Under the pieces are notes generated by a model that had not been told where the DNA came from, made no database searches, and saw only the letters and a list, made by a program, of their open reading frames with translations. A stretch of DNA of 29,607 nucleotides from JAFLUQ01 sp964551215 (GTDB lineage Bacteria > Bacillota > Clostridia > UMGS1883): the NCBI GenBank assembly GCA_964551215.1, contig CAZKBV010000013.1:1-29607 (forward strand). Reading direction: 5' to 3'. The stretch's first letter is position 1, and every line of letters starts with the position of its first letter. Shown here piece by piece: positions 6,924 through 14,938 of the stretch. The position numbers and the translations under genes were made by a program.

Positions 6924-8192
6924 TTATTCCTCTTTTACGGGCTTTTCCCCCACAAAAACCTTCACGGACTGGACTCTGTTCATATCCGTTCCGTTTATGA
7001 CCACCTTAATGTGGCCGTATTCAAAGCTCTCTCCGGCGGAGGGGATTTTCCCCAGCTGATGCGCGGCAAAGCCTCCCACCGTGGTTATATCGTCCACCGG
7101 CTCTCCGTCAAGCTCGAAAAACTCAAAGAAATCATCAATATTTACCGCTCCGTCCACAATGTAAACGGACTCGGTTATTTTGCGGAATTCAATTTCCACA
7201 TCGTCATGCTCGTCGTATATTTCGCCCACAAGCTCCTCAAGCACATCCTCAAGGGTAACAATACCCTCGGTTCCGCCGTATTCGTCCTGAACAATCACCA
7301 TATGGCTCTTGCTTTCCTGAAAAAGCTTAAGCAGGCGGGAGATTTTCATTCCTGCGTAAACAAAGGTTGCCGGACGGATAAGGCTCTGCCAGTTTTCGTT
7401 ATTTGTTTCAAGATTAAAGTCCTTTTGGTAAAGAACGCCCTTTATGTCGTCGGGAGTATCATCGTAAACGGGAAGCCTTGAAAAGCCTGTTTTCGCGAAA
7501 AGCTCCGCAATTTCCGCCCTGCTTTGACTTATGTCCGCCGCTTCCATATCAACTCTGGGAGTAAGTATATCGGTAACGTCCAAATCGTAAAACTTGACGG
7601 CGTTTTTGATAAGCTCGCCTTCCTGAACGTCTATTTCGCCGTCCTCGGTGGCTTCGTCAACTATGGTGAGAAGCTCCTCCTCGGTTATGGCGTCGTCACT
7701 GCCCCGAAAACGGCTTGATATAAACCCCTGCCACATATTGAAAACCGCCGCTATAGGCGTAAGCGCAAAGGATATCACCGAAAGAGCCGGCGTACAAACC
7801 CGAACAAAGCTGTCGGGCATTCTTTTCGCGAGAGTTTTCGGCGTAATCTCGCCGAAAATAAGCACCAACACCGTCATTACGGCGGTAGATACCGTAACGC
7901 TCAAATCCTGATTGGCGATAAGTCTGGCAAAAAGAATCGTTGAAAGAGAAGTTGCCAAAATATTGACTATATTGTTCCCGATAAGTATAACCGAAAGCAG
8001 CTTGTCATAATTATCGGCCATCTTCAATACTCTTGCGGCTCTTTTGTCACCGGCGTCGGCCTCGTTTTTCATTTTTATTCTGTTAAACGAAAGAAACGCA
8101 GTCTCCGACGAAGAAAAAAACGCCGAACAAAAAATCAAAAACGCGATTAAAATAACTTGGATAAGTATACCGTCGCCCGCGTCGCCGTCCAT
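6924..8192 (-). CDS. CNNM/CorC-type (HlyC/CorC family) membrane protein with CBS domains
   Basis: The 422-residue protein has the standard order of the family: an N-terminal DUF21/CNNM membrane domain with about four spans (about residues 9-30, 62-85, 95-115 and 133-156) and the motifs FSSSETAFLS and GEITPKTLAKR; a paired CBS module (about 205-325) with LTPRVDM and DEYGGTEGIVTLEDVLEELVG; and a C-terminal CorC_HlyC domain (about 340-415). Such proteins move Mg2+ or other divalent cations, often exporting them in exchange for Na+, with CBS domains sensing adenine nucleotides. The old name hemolysin is misleading. AAAGGAG lies about 12 bases before the ATG. It stands alone behind its own promoter and a structured leader. 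The ion specificity cannot be read from sequence. Confidence 0.9.
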   Translation of the reverse strand: MDGDAGDGILIQVILIAFLIFCSAFFSSSETAFLSFNRIKMKNEADAGDKRAARVLKMADNYDKLLSVILIGNNIVNILATSLSTILFARLIANQDLSVTVSTAVMTVLVLIFGEITPKTLAKRMPDSFVRVCTPALSVISFALTPIAAVFNMWQGFISSRFRGSDDAITEEELLTIVDEATEDGEIDVQEGELIKNAVKFYDLDVTDILTPRVDMEAADISQSRAEIAELFAKTGFSRLPVYDDTPDDIKGVLYQKDFNLETNNENWQSLIRPATFVYAGMKISRLLKLFQESKSHMVIVQDEYGGTEGIVTLEDVLEELVGEIYDEHDDVEIEFRKITESVYIVDGAVNIDDFFEFFELDGEPVDDITTVGGFAAHQLGKIPSAGESFEYGHIKVVINGTDMNRVQSVKVFVGEKPVKEE

Positions 8193-8226
8193 ATGGGGTA
8201 CCAGCTCCTTTAATTTTTATAACCTA

Positions 8227-8318
8227 CGCGCAGAGGAGCTTACGCTCCCCGCGCCGGTCGCAATCTATCGCAAGCTCCCGCTCCTTGCAAGCAAAGCGGA
8301 GCGTCGCTCCGATTTAAA
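8227..8318. repeat. GC-rich hairpin element, copy A, in the leader of the CNNM/CorC gene
   Basis: In the minus-strand transcript this holds GGAGC/GCUCC stems, one closed by a GUAA (GNRA-type) loop. The plus strand shares an ordered skeleton with 15246-15322: a CGCGC start, CCCCGCC, GTCGCAAT, inner hairpin segments and a final GATTTAAA. I read it as a dispersed palindromic repeat. A metal-sensing leader RNA is the other option, but I match no known riboswitch. Confidence 0.45.
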
Positions 8319-8331
8319 ATTATCAGAATAA

Positions 8332-8360
8332 ATTGTATCACAATAAATCAATATTGTCAA
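8332..8360 (-). promoter_or_regulatory. Sigma-A promoter of the CNNM/CorC gene
   Basis: TTGACA (8360-8355) and TACAAT (8337-8332) are separated by exactly 17 bases on the minus strand. The start would fall near 8325, giving a leader of about 130 bases that contains a GC-rich hairpin cluster. Confidence 0.85.
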
Positions 8361-8400
8361 CGTAAGCAAAAAAGTGTAATATAAATTTAATGTTTAAAAC

Positions 8401-8457
8401 AAAATCTCAAGGTAAACGCGTTTTAAAATTCCGCTGCCGCGTTTACTTTGAGATTTT
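8401..8457 (-). terminator. Strong terminator after the clpE-sigma-anti-sigma-glycosylase unit
   Basis: Two 20-base arms (8401-8420 and 8438-8457) are complementary at 19 of 20 positions around a 17-base loop. Read on the minus strand the second arm ends in GATTTTGTTTT, a U-rich tail, right after the glycosylase gene. Read on the plus strand TATTTTT follows, so it may work both ways. Confidence 0.8.
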
Positions 8458-8486
8458 ACGTATTTTTCGGGTGAGCATTATTGCTT

Positions 8487-9350
8487 TTATTGCTTTTTCT
8501 TTTTCCCGTTTTTCCCGTCTATGGAAGTCTGACGCTTCCAGTAAAACAGATACTGCTGGGCAAAGCCGCTGTATTCGCCGAAAAGACTTTCCCCGGCGGA
8601 CTTCGCCGCCTTTACTCCGTCGGTGCCGAAGCTTTCGCCCATGACCTGATTTATCCACGTATCCGTAGGGAAAAGGTCGAACTTACCAAGGGCGAACAGC
8701 AGCACGCAGTCGCAGACCTTATTGCCCACGCCCTTTATCTTCATCAGCTCTCGGCGGGCTTCCTCCGTAGGCATGGCCGAAAGAGCTTCATAGCTTACAG
8801 CCCCTTCCGCCGCCAGCTTAGCCGCTCCGGAAATATACCGGTCGCGAAAGCCTGCCCCCAGCGCACGAAAGTCGCTTTCATCAAGAGACGCCAGAGTTTC
8901 GGCGTCCGGAAAGGAATAAACCGTCCGTCCCTCAAAGGGTATCTCCTTGCCGTAGGCGGCGCAAAGCCTCTCAACCACCCTTTTTATATTGGGGATAGAG
9001 TTATTTTGGGAAATTATGTAGGAAATAAGAGCCTCGAAAAATTCCTGACGGAGTATTCTTATTCCTCCGCCGAATTCAACGGCGGTTTTCATTACATCGT
9101 TTACGGATACGGCCCTTTTTATTTCGCCGTAGTCCCTGTCCATATCCAGATATGTTTTCCAAAAGCCGTTATAATCCTCACGGGAACAGTTTTCCGCAAT
9201 TATTTCGCCGCCGTCGCTTCTCAGGCGGACGGCACGCCCGCCGGCTACGCCTCGGTAGCTGCCGTCCCCGTCACGATTCCAGCGGAAGCACTGACCACAT
9301 TCAAAGGTGTGCGTCAGATTAAAATCCTTTGCCGGAAGCCTTATTTCCAT
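8487..9350 (-). CDS. 8-oxoguanine DNA glycosylase/AP lyase, OGG1-type
   Basis: This enzyme would excise 8-oxoguanine from DNA and nick the abasic site. The 287-residue protein has the N-terminal OGG domain (HTFECGQCFRW near residues 14-24) and then the helix-hairpin-helix-GPD core, with IKGVGNKVCDCV carrying the Schiff-base Lys211 and FPTDTW carrying Asp230. Both catalytic residues match human OGG1 Lys249 and Asp268. The C-terminal Cys loop of EndoIII-type enzymes is absent, as expected, and the protein ends in a basic GKNGKKKKQ tail. It starts 2 bases after the anti-sigma stop codon, so it is the last gene of the stress unit. Oxidative damage repair in an operon with a stress sigma factor is a sensible pairing. 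Confidence 0.9.
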   Translation of the reverse strand: MEIRLPAKDFNLTHTFECGQCFRWNRDGDGSYRGVAGGRAVRLRSDGGEIIAENCSREDYNGFWKTYLDMDRDYGEIKRAVSVNDVMKTAVEFGGGIRILRQEFFEALISYIISQNNSIPNIKRVVERLCAAYGKEIPFEGRTVYSFPDAETLASLDESDFRALGAGFRDRYISGAAKLAAEGAVSYEALSAMPTEEARRELMKIKGVGNKVCDCVLLFALGKFDLFPTDTWINQVMGESFGTDGVKAAKSAGESLFGEYSGFAQQYLFYWKRQTSIDGKNGKKKKQ

Positions 9351-9352
9351 TT

Positions 9353-10552
9353 TTATCCCTCGTCTTTAACAGTAATCGCGCATATATCGCTTGCGCACAT
9401 TTCCCGAATTTCCGCCCGACGTTCCTCGTCGGCGGCGGAATATTCCGCCGTGTAGTCTATTTCCGTGACCGAAAGTGTATAAGGCACTCCCAGAAGATTA
9501 AGCCGCTCCTCGACCTGAGCGGCTGAGCAGCCCTCTGTCTCGGCATTGGCCGCAGCTTCGGCGTACTCCGCCGGAACTGTAAATTCGGCAATCACCTTAA
9601 TATAGGTTTCGGCGGCGCCGCCGGAGGTGAAAGCCTCCGATAGTCCGCTGTCGGCGGAATCTTCATCCGCCGATTCCTTTTCTTCTCTTAACGCTCTCCC
9701 GCCGCCTCGCGCTACATAGCTTGTCGCTTTCGTCTCTTGGGAAGGTTCCTCGGCTGAAACGGCTTCGTCGCGCTCCGCGCCGCCGGAAAAGCTTTCCTCG
9801 TCGGCGTTATCCATAGCAATAGTTTCTTCGGGCGAATCGGTTTTTTCAATTCCGTACTCCGCCCCGCCTTGGGCTTTGGCGTTTTCGCTCGCGGCGGTAT
9901 CTGCCGCCTTCTCCGGCGCTGTTTCCGCAGGCTCGGAGCTTCTCGCCGCCTTGGAGCTTTTCTCCGTTTTGGTTTCAGGGGCTTTTTCCGCTTCCGCAAA
10001 GCCGGACGTTGACGGAGCCGTATTCTCGGAGGCCTGCGCGCTTTCCGGCGCCGCGTCCTCCCGCGGTGCCGGTTTTACCGAATCGGTCTGCGCGTCAAAG
10101 TCCTTTTCAGTTTCGGCTTCAGGGGCGATGAAAGCCCCGTCCTCAAGCTCTTTTTCATTATTAATGTCCTCTTCTTTATTAACGTCCTCGTTCGACTCTG
10201 TGATATTCGCTTGATTTTTGTTCTCGTTACGGAGCTTCATCAATGGATTCACCGCCGCCGTTCCGGCAAGTATCAGCAGAGCCGCCGCTGCCGCTGAGCC
10301 GAATTTTACCGCGTTTATCCTCGAAGGCTTTTTTACGGAGGAAATTTCCCGCATTACGTTGTCCGAAAGCTCCGCCGGAGCCTCAGCCTCTCCGAGAAGC
10401 TTGAGATTTTTCGCAATAATCAGACAGCTCTCGTATTCCCTTTTGCAATCCGGACAGCTCTCCATGTGAGCCGCCGCCGCTGCCGCCTGTTCTTCGGGCA
10501 GTTCGCCTGCGGCAAGCTCATATACAATTTTTCTAAACCGCTCGCAGTCCAT
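9353..10552 (-). CDS. Membrane anti-sigma factor with N-terminal zinc-finger domain
   Basis: The first 45 residues form a zinc-binding anti-sigma (zf-HC2/ZAS) domain: Cys3, His29, Cys33 and Cys36 in H-x3-C-x2-C, which binds and holds its ECF sigma factor at the membrane. A single transmembrane helix lies near residues 84-104. The outer part of about 290 residues is mostly a low-complexity, Glu/Ala/Ser-rich, highly acidic stretch (about 110-315), followed by a short folded-looking domain (about 317-399) that probably senses the signal. GGGGGC stands 6 bases upstream of the ATG. It follows the sigma factor gene by 177 bases and precedes the glycosylase by 2. The signal is unknown. Confidence 0.85.
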   Translation of the reverse strand: MDCERFRKIVYELAAGELPEEQAAAAAAHMESCPDCKREYESCLIIAKNLKLLGEAEAPAELSDNVMREISSVKKPSRINAVKFGSAAAAALLILAGTAAVNPLMKLRNENKNQANITESNEDVNKEEDINNEKELEDGAFIAPEAETEKDFDAQTDSVKPAPREDAAPESAQASENTAPSTSGFAEAEKAPETKTEKSSKAARSSEPAETAPEKAADTAASENAKAQGGAEYGIEKTDSPEETIAMDNADEESFSGGAERDEAVSAEEPSQETKATSYVARGGGRALREEKESADEDSADSGLSEAFTSGGAAETYIKVIAEFTVPAEYAEAAANAETEGCSAAQVEERLNLLGVPYTLSVTEIDYTAEYSAADEERRAEIREMCASDICAITVKDEG

Positions 10553-10610
10553 TAAGCTGCCCCCTTTCTTTTCGCGGCATTTTCATCTCCAAAAGCCTTG
10601 CTCTTGATAA

Positions 10611-10659
10611 AAAATCGCTCCGCATAACGCGGCGCGCCGAACGATGCGCCCTGCGGCTC
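10611..10659. repeat. Possible GC-rich hairpin element, copy C
   Basis: The 177-base spacer between the sigma and anti-sigma genes holds a palindrome-rich GC island starting AAATCGCTCCGC and containing GGCGCGCC. It resembles the elements at 8227-8318 and 15246-15322 in composition and in its AAATCG end, but similarity is weak. It could lower anti-sigma expression relative to sigma. Confidence 0.3.
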
Positions 10660-10729
10660 ATTTTTATTTAAAAGCAATTTTCGGATATACGCTTTACTTT
10701 TTTGTTTTCATAATATAGACGCGCAAACT

Positions 10730-11260
10730 TTAAAAAAGTTCCCCATTTTCTAATAATATTTTTCGCAATTTTTCCCTTGCGCGAAAAATTCTTGATTTTA
10801 ATGTTCCTTCACTGATTTCCAGCACAGAGGCTATTTCCTCGTAGCGGTAGCCTTCAATATCCCGAAGCACCAAAACCGTGCGCATTTCCTCCGGCAGCAT
10901 TGCCACGGCTCTCCTTACGGCGGCAATTTGCTGTTTTCTTTCCACCGTTACCTCTGTAGTCTCACCGCCCGCCAAATCAAATTCATCATCTATGTCGGAG
11001 GTGTTGGGGCGCCGGCGGATTATATCCAAACAGCACCTCACCGCGATTTTCGTCAGCCATGTAAGCACAGCGCTTTCTCCTCGGAAGAAGCGGAGATTCT
11101 CGTAAGCCTTTATAAATGTCTCCTGGGCGGCGTCCTGAGCGTCGTGCGTATTTTTCAGCATATTCAGACACACGGCGTATATTTTGTTTTGGTTTTCGCG
11201 CACAAGCTGTTCAAAGGCTTTTTTGTCACCCTTTCGCAGCCTATCTTCCATGGTCGCCAC
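10730..11260 (-). CDS. ECF-type RNA polymerase sigma factor
   Basis: This 176-residue sigma-70 family protein of the extracytoplasmic-function class has only regions 2 and 4. Region 2 (about residues 12-80) shows AQDAAQETFIKAYENLRFFRG and LTWLTKIAVRCCLDIIRRR; region 4 (about 118-170) shows LPEEMRTVLVLRDIEGYRYEEIASVL and a helix-turn-helix with SEGTLKSRIFRAREKLRK. It is most like the SigW/SigM/RpoE group. The GTG at 11260 is preferred because GGGAGG stands 7 bases before it; an ATG three codons later is too far away. It starts 30 bases after the clpE-like stop and precedes its presumed anti-sigma factor, so it would be released by an envelope signal. I do not find its own promoter motif upstream of the unit. 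Confidence 0.93.
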   Translation of the reverse strand: MATMEDRLRKGDKKAFEQLVRENQNKIYAVCLNMLKNTHDAQDAAQETFIKAYENLRFFRGESAVLTWLTKIAVRCCLDIIRRRPNTSDIDDEFDLAGGETTEVTVERKQQIAAVRRAVAMLPEEMRTVLVLRDIEGYRYEEIASVLEISEGTLKSRIFRAREKLRKILLENGELF

Positions 11261-11290
11261 CGCACTTCCCTCCCCTCGCCGGCAGACGGC

Positions 11291-13582
11291 CTATTTTAGC
11301 ACTATTTCTCCGTTTTCCACTTGGGCATAGACGGTTTCCTTCCGTCCGCCGCTTATTATCATGTCCGCCAGCTTATCCTGCAAATTGCGGACGATAGCCC
11401 TTCTGAGAGGTCTTGCGCCGAACTTAACGTCGCTTCCGCGCTTAAGGATAAGCTCCTTTGCTTCCTTGGAAACCTCCAGCTTCATGCCCTTTTCCGCCAT
11501 CATTTCCCGAAGCTCGTCAAGCATAAGCTCCAGAATCTGCATGAGCTGTTCCTCGGTAAGGCTTTCAAATATGACTATCTCGTCTATTCTGTTAAGGAAT
11601 TCCGGCCGGAAATACTGTTTCAGGGCGGAATTCAGCTTATCCTCCGCCTTGGCGCCATCCTCCGACGCAAAGCCTATGGCTCCGTTTTTCCAGTCGCTTC
11701 CCAAGTTTGAGGTCATAACTATGACGGTATTTTCAAAGCTGACCACCTTGCCGTGGCTGTCGCTGACACGGCCATCGTCCAGAATCTGCAAAAGCACGTT
11801 CAGCACCTCGGGATGCGCCTTTTCCACCTCGTCAAAAAGGACTATGCTGTAGGGGCGGCGGCGTATCTTTTCGGTAAGCTGACCCGCGTCGTCGTAGCCC
11901 ACATATCCCGGAGGCGAGCCTATCAGCTTAGCCACGGAGTGCTTTTCCATATATTCGCTCATGTCCACTCTTATAAGGGCTTCTTCGCTGTCGAACAGCT
12001 CTATGGCAAGCTGCTTAACAAGCTCCGTTTTGCCCACGCCTGTAGGTCCGGCGAAAATAAAGCTGGCGGGGCGGCGTTTTTTGGAAAGTGCCGCACGGCT
12101 TCGCCGTATGGCTCTTGCCACGGCGCCGACGGCCTTATCCTGACCGATTATATGCTTGTGGAGCCGTTCTTCAAGGCTAAGCAGACGCACCGTTTCGTCT
12201 TGGGTTATTTTCATAACGGGGATCCTTGTCCAGCTTTCCACCGCGTAGGCTATATCCTCAACCGTAAGGTAAACATTGTCCGCCTGCTTTTCCAGATTTT
12301 CTATTTCCTTTTCAAGCTCGCACTGGCGGGTGCGGATTTCGGCGGCACGGGCGTAGTCGCTGTCATTAAGCTCGCCGCCCTCGTATATTTTGTCGATTTC
12401 CGCCTGAGTTTCGCCGAGCTGACGGCGGGTTTCCTCCAGCGTGGCAAGAGCCATATTCTTTAGATTACAGCGGCTGCCCGCCTCGTCAATAAGGTCTATA
12501 GCCTTGTCGGGAAGGAATCTGTCGGTTATGTATCTCTCCGACAAAACCGCCGCGGCACGTATGACCTCATCGGTAATTTTCACCCTGTGAAATTCCTCGT
12601 AGTAGTCCTTTATTCCTTTTATTATCTCTATGGTTTCCTCAACGGAGGGTTCGTCTACGGTGACCGGCTGGAAACGGCGTTCCAGAGCGGAATCGCTTTC
12701 GATAAACCTGCGGTATTCGTTCAGAGTCGTAGCTCCTATTACCTGCACCTCGCCCCTCGCAAGAGCGGGCTTAAGGATATTTCCGGCGTTCATTGTGCCT
12801 TCGGCGCTTCCCGCCCCCACAATGTTGTGCAGCTCGTCTATGACAAGTATAACGTTGCCCCGTTCCTTAGTTTCGTTGATAATGGCCTTCATTCTCGCCT
12901 CAAACTGGCCTCGGTACTGGGTTCCGGCGACAATAGCCGTAAAGTCCAGCAGGTAAATTTCCTTGTCAATCAGCTTCATAGGCACCTTTTTTTCGGCAAT
13001 TCGTTCGGCAAGGCCTTCGGCAATGGCCGTCTTGCCCACGCCAGGCTCTCCCAAAAGCACGGGGTTGTTTTTTCCTCGGCGGTTGAGTATCTGTATAACT
13101 CTTTCGATTTCCTTTTCGCGGCCTATGACCCTGTCTACATTTCCCTGGGCCGCTTTAGCTGTCAGATTTTCGCCATAGGCGTCCAGAAGGGACTTTTTGC
13201 GCTTTTTGTTTTTATCCTTTTCCTCCGGCTTGGGAGCTTCCTTCGGATCGCCCTGAGTTTCCTTGGGCTGTTCCTTTTTGTTTCCGCCGAAAATTCCCAT
13301 TACGTTGTCCATAACGTTTTTAAACATTCCGTCATAATCCTGACCGTCCCCGTCTATTGCCGGCTCCTCGCCCAACTCGCCGCCCATAGCCTCGTTCATT
13401 TGTTCGCTGATATTTTCAAGGCTTTCCGGATCCAGATCCATATTGCCGGCCATCTGCTGAATCGGGTTTATCCCCAGCTCTCTGGCGCATGGAATACATA
13501 GCCCCTCCGTATGGCGGGTTCCGCCTTCCATTTTCGTTATAAATAAAACGGCAACATTTTTATTGCACCGTGAACAAAGCAT
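11291..13582 (-). CDS. clpE: ClpE-like Clp ATPase with N-terminal zinc finger
   Basis: This Hsp100 unfoldase would feed damaged proteins to ClpP. In place of a Clp_N repeat it opens with a zinc finger (Cys3, Cys6, Cys29, Cys32), the hallmark of ClpE. A charged linker (about 60-135) precedes AAA+ module D1 (Walker A GEPGVGKT, residues 178-185, then IDELH), a coiled middle domain with a UVR-like segment (about 380-435), and D2 (GPTGVGKT, 512-519; LFDEVEK). The ClpP-docking tripeptide IGF is at 636-638. At 763 residues it is slightly longer than Bacillus ClpE because of the linker. The ATG at 13582 has GGGGAG 8 bases upstream; the open frame extends further up but without the family's start. It leads the unit with the ECF sigma, anti-sigma and glycosylase genes. 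I see no convincing CtsR operator. Confidence 0.9.
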   Translation of the reverse strand: MLCSRCNKNVAVLFITKMEGGTRHTEGLCIPCARELGINPIQQMAGNMDLDPESLENISEQMNEAMGGELGEEPAIDGDGQDYDGMFKNVMDNVMGIFGGNKKEQPKETQGDPKEAPKPEEKDKNKKRKKSLLDAYGENLTAKAAQGNVDRVIGREKEIERVIQILNRRGKNNPVLLGEPGVGKTAIAEGLAERIAEKKVPMKLIDKEIYLLDFTAIVAGTQYRGQFEARMKAIINETKERGNVILVIDELHNIVGAGSAEGTMNAGNILKPALARGEVQVIGATTLNEYRRFIESDSALERRFQPVTVDEPSVEETIEIIKGIKDYYEEFHRVKITDEVIRAAAVLSERYITDRFLPDKAIDLIDEAGSRCNLKNMALATLEETRRQLGETQAEIDKIYEGGELNDSDYARAAEIRTRQCELEKEIENLEKQADNVYLTVEDIAYAVESWTRIPVMKITQDETVRLLSLEERLHKHIIGQDKAVGAVARAIRRSRAALSKKRRPASFIFAGPTGVGKTELVKQLAIELFDSEEALIRVDMSEYMEKHSVAKLIGSPPGYVGYDDAGQLTEKIRRRPYSIVLFDEVEKAHPEVLNVLLQILDDGRVSDSHGKVVSFENTVIVMTSNLGSDWKNGAIGFASEDGAKAEDKLNSALKQYFRPEFLNRIDEIVIFESLTEEQLMQILELMLDELREMMAEKGMKLEVSKEAKELILKRGSDVKFGARPLRRAIVRNLQDKLADMIISGGRKETVYAQVENGEIVLK

Positions 13583-13615
13583 ATATACATCTCCCCCAAT
13601 TATACAATTACAGTT

Positions 13616-13645
13616 ATTATAACATAAATCCCCGCCAAAAGTAAA
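13616..13645 (-). promoter_or_regulatory. Extended -10 promoter of the clpE-like unit
   Basis: TGTTATAAT is an extended -10 box with TATAAT at 13621-13616 on the minus strand, and TTTACT (13645-13640) lies 18 bases upstream. A second TATAAT at 13604-13599 is too close to the start codon to serve. No tandem GGTCAAA repeat (CtsR) or clear ECF-type motif is present. Confidence 0.55.
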
Positions 13646-13682
13646 TACAAAAAAATAAAATTTACAAAAAATACATTTTCCA

Positions 13683-13712
13683 TTGACAAAGCTCCCAAGG
13701 GTATGGTAAACT
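13683..13712 (+). promoter_or_regulatory. Promoter of the DUF1275 gene with a long spacer
   Basis: TTGACA (13683-13688) and TAAACT (13707-13712, preceded by TGG as an extended -10) are 18 bases apart. The spacer contains CTCCCAAGGG, a partly symmetric G/C block. Over-long spacers with a dyad are typical of MerR-family targets, but no MerR gene is in the window. Confidence 0.6.
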
Positions 13713-13767
13713 TGTCCCATAATCTAACCTGCAAGTCAGGATTTATCAAATCGGGAAGCGTGAACAT

Positions 13768-14499
13768 ATGTTAAAAACAAAAGATGATAACCCGCATTTT
13801 CTTATGTGCGAGCGAAAGGAAATTTATTACATTTTAATGGCTGTTGCCGGGTTCTTCGGAGCATATACCTTCTTGCTTAGAGGCAGTGTATTTTGTAACG
13901 CTCAGACGGGGAATGTGGTTTTGATGGGGCTGGCGATTGGCGCGGGGAAATGGAGAGAGGCGCTATATTATCTGATACCGATTTCGGCTTATATGCTCGG
14001 AGCTTTTATATCGGAGCTGCTTCCAAATCCGATAAAACGCCGCCTTCCTGTCCGTTGGGATACTTTGCTGATTGCTATAGAGATGCTGGCGGTGTTGGCT
14101 TTGGGCTTCGTCCCTTTGTCGGCTCCGGCACAGATCGCTCAGGTCACAATTAATTTCATCGCCTCTATGCAATATAACACTTTTCGTCAGGCAGAAGGCA
14201 AACCAATGGCGACAACCTTCGCCACAAACCATATCAGGCAGATAGGGGTTGGATTGGCAAAGGAAATCACGCATTTTCATCTGCCGAATAAGGAATACAG
14301 AGAAAGTCTGCGCGAACACTTTGCCATGCTGATATTTTTCCTTGCGGGAGTAATCATCGGAACAGTCCTATGCAATTTGGCGAATGAAAAGGCTATTTGG
14401 GCAACGTTGCTTCCGCTTGGAGTGATACTGTGGCTTTTTCTATATGCCGATTTTGTCAGTGAAAAAAATATGAAAGAAAAGAAACCGGCGGGTCATTAA
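13768..14499 (+). CDS. DUF1275 (YoaK-type) membrane protein
   Basis: This integral membrane protein of 243 residues has about six hydrophobic segments. The family signature is visible in the N-terminal half: GFFGAYTFLLRGSVFCNAQTGNVV, with the conserved TGN, then MLGAFISE, and later the conserved NHIRQIG stretch in the middle. The family is widespread and its substrate is unknown; it has been described as YoaK. The ATG follows a weak GGGAAG. It is divergent from the clpE-like gene, sharing a 185-base intergenic region with promoters in both directions, and converges on the toxin gene with a bidirectional terminator between. Confidence 0.85.
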   Translation: MLKTKDDNPHFLMCERKEIYYILMAVAGFFGAYTFLLRGSVFCNAQTGNVVLMGLAIGAGKWREALYYLIPISAYMLGAFISELLPNPIKRRLPVRWDTLLIAIEMLAVLALGFVPLSAPAQIAQVTINFIASMQYNTFRQAEGKPMATTFATNHIRQIGVGLAKEITHFHLPNKEYRESLREHFAMLIFFLAGVIIGTVLCNLANEKAIWATLLPLGVILWLFLYADFVSEKNMKEKKPAGH

Positions 14500-14641
14500 A
14501 GAATGTAGAACGAACAGACAAAAAACAAGAAACCGCCTGTTCGCCGGTCATTGTGAGCATTTTCCGTAGAATCAATTTCTCTATGATAAAATATTTGATT
14601 TTATAGGCAGGAACAGCCATATTTTGTGAGACTGCAATAAA

Positions 14642-14667
14642 AAAACGGAGTCCGGCGGCTCCGTTTT
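14642..14667. terminator. Bidirectional terminator between DUF1275 and the toxin gene
   Basis: AAAACGGAG (14642-14650) pairs perfectly with CTCCGTTTT (14659-14667) around an 8-base loop. It is flanked by an A run on the left and a T run on the right, so it reads as an intrinsic terminator on both strands. It starts right after the toxin's stop codon. Confidence 0.9.
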
Positions 14668-14668
14668 T

Positions 14669-14938
14669 TTATTTTTCGTATACGTCGCGCCTGTGTCCGA
14701 CGCTCACGATTAGGATTATGACGGCTTCGTCCTGAATTTGGGCAAGGATTCTGTAATCTCCCACCCTGTAACGCCATTCCCCGCTTCTGTTCGCCGTGAG
14801 GCCCTTGCCGTGCTGTCTCGGATTTTCGCACCCCTCAAGATTTTTGCGGATCCAGCCTAAGATAAGGGCCGCTGTTTGTTTGTCCAGCTTTTTTAAATCC
14901 TTTAGCGCGTGTTTTGTAAACCGGACTTTATACCCCAT
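14669..14938 (-). CDS. RelE/ParE-superfamily toxin
   Basis: This 89-residue basic protein matches the RelE fold: an N-terminal YKVRFTKHALKDLKKLD helix pair, then the beta-sheet part with SGEWRYRVGDYRILAQI and a C-terminal VSVGHRRDVYEK. In RelE-type toxins the conserved basic residues on these strands contact ribosome-bound mRNA, which the toxin cleaves; ParE-type members attack gyrase instead. The GHRRDVYEK ending is most like the RelE branch. Its ATG lies inside the last codons of the antitoxin gene (11-base overlap), the usual coupling for such pairs, and the terminator follows at once. The target is inferred. Confidence 0.9.
   Translation of the reverse strand: MGYKVRFTKHALKDLKKLDKQTAALILGWIRKNLEGCENPRQHGKGLTANRSGEWRYRVGDYRILAQIQDEAVIILIVSVGHRRDVYEK

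Noticed and set aside
13762..13776. GAACATATGTT around the DUF1275 start codon, similar to an SOS box
   Set aside because: The outer bases (T at the left, AA at the right) do not match the CGAAC/GTTCG half-sites and it overlaps the start codon; chance similarity is likely.
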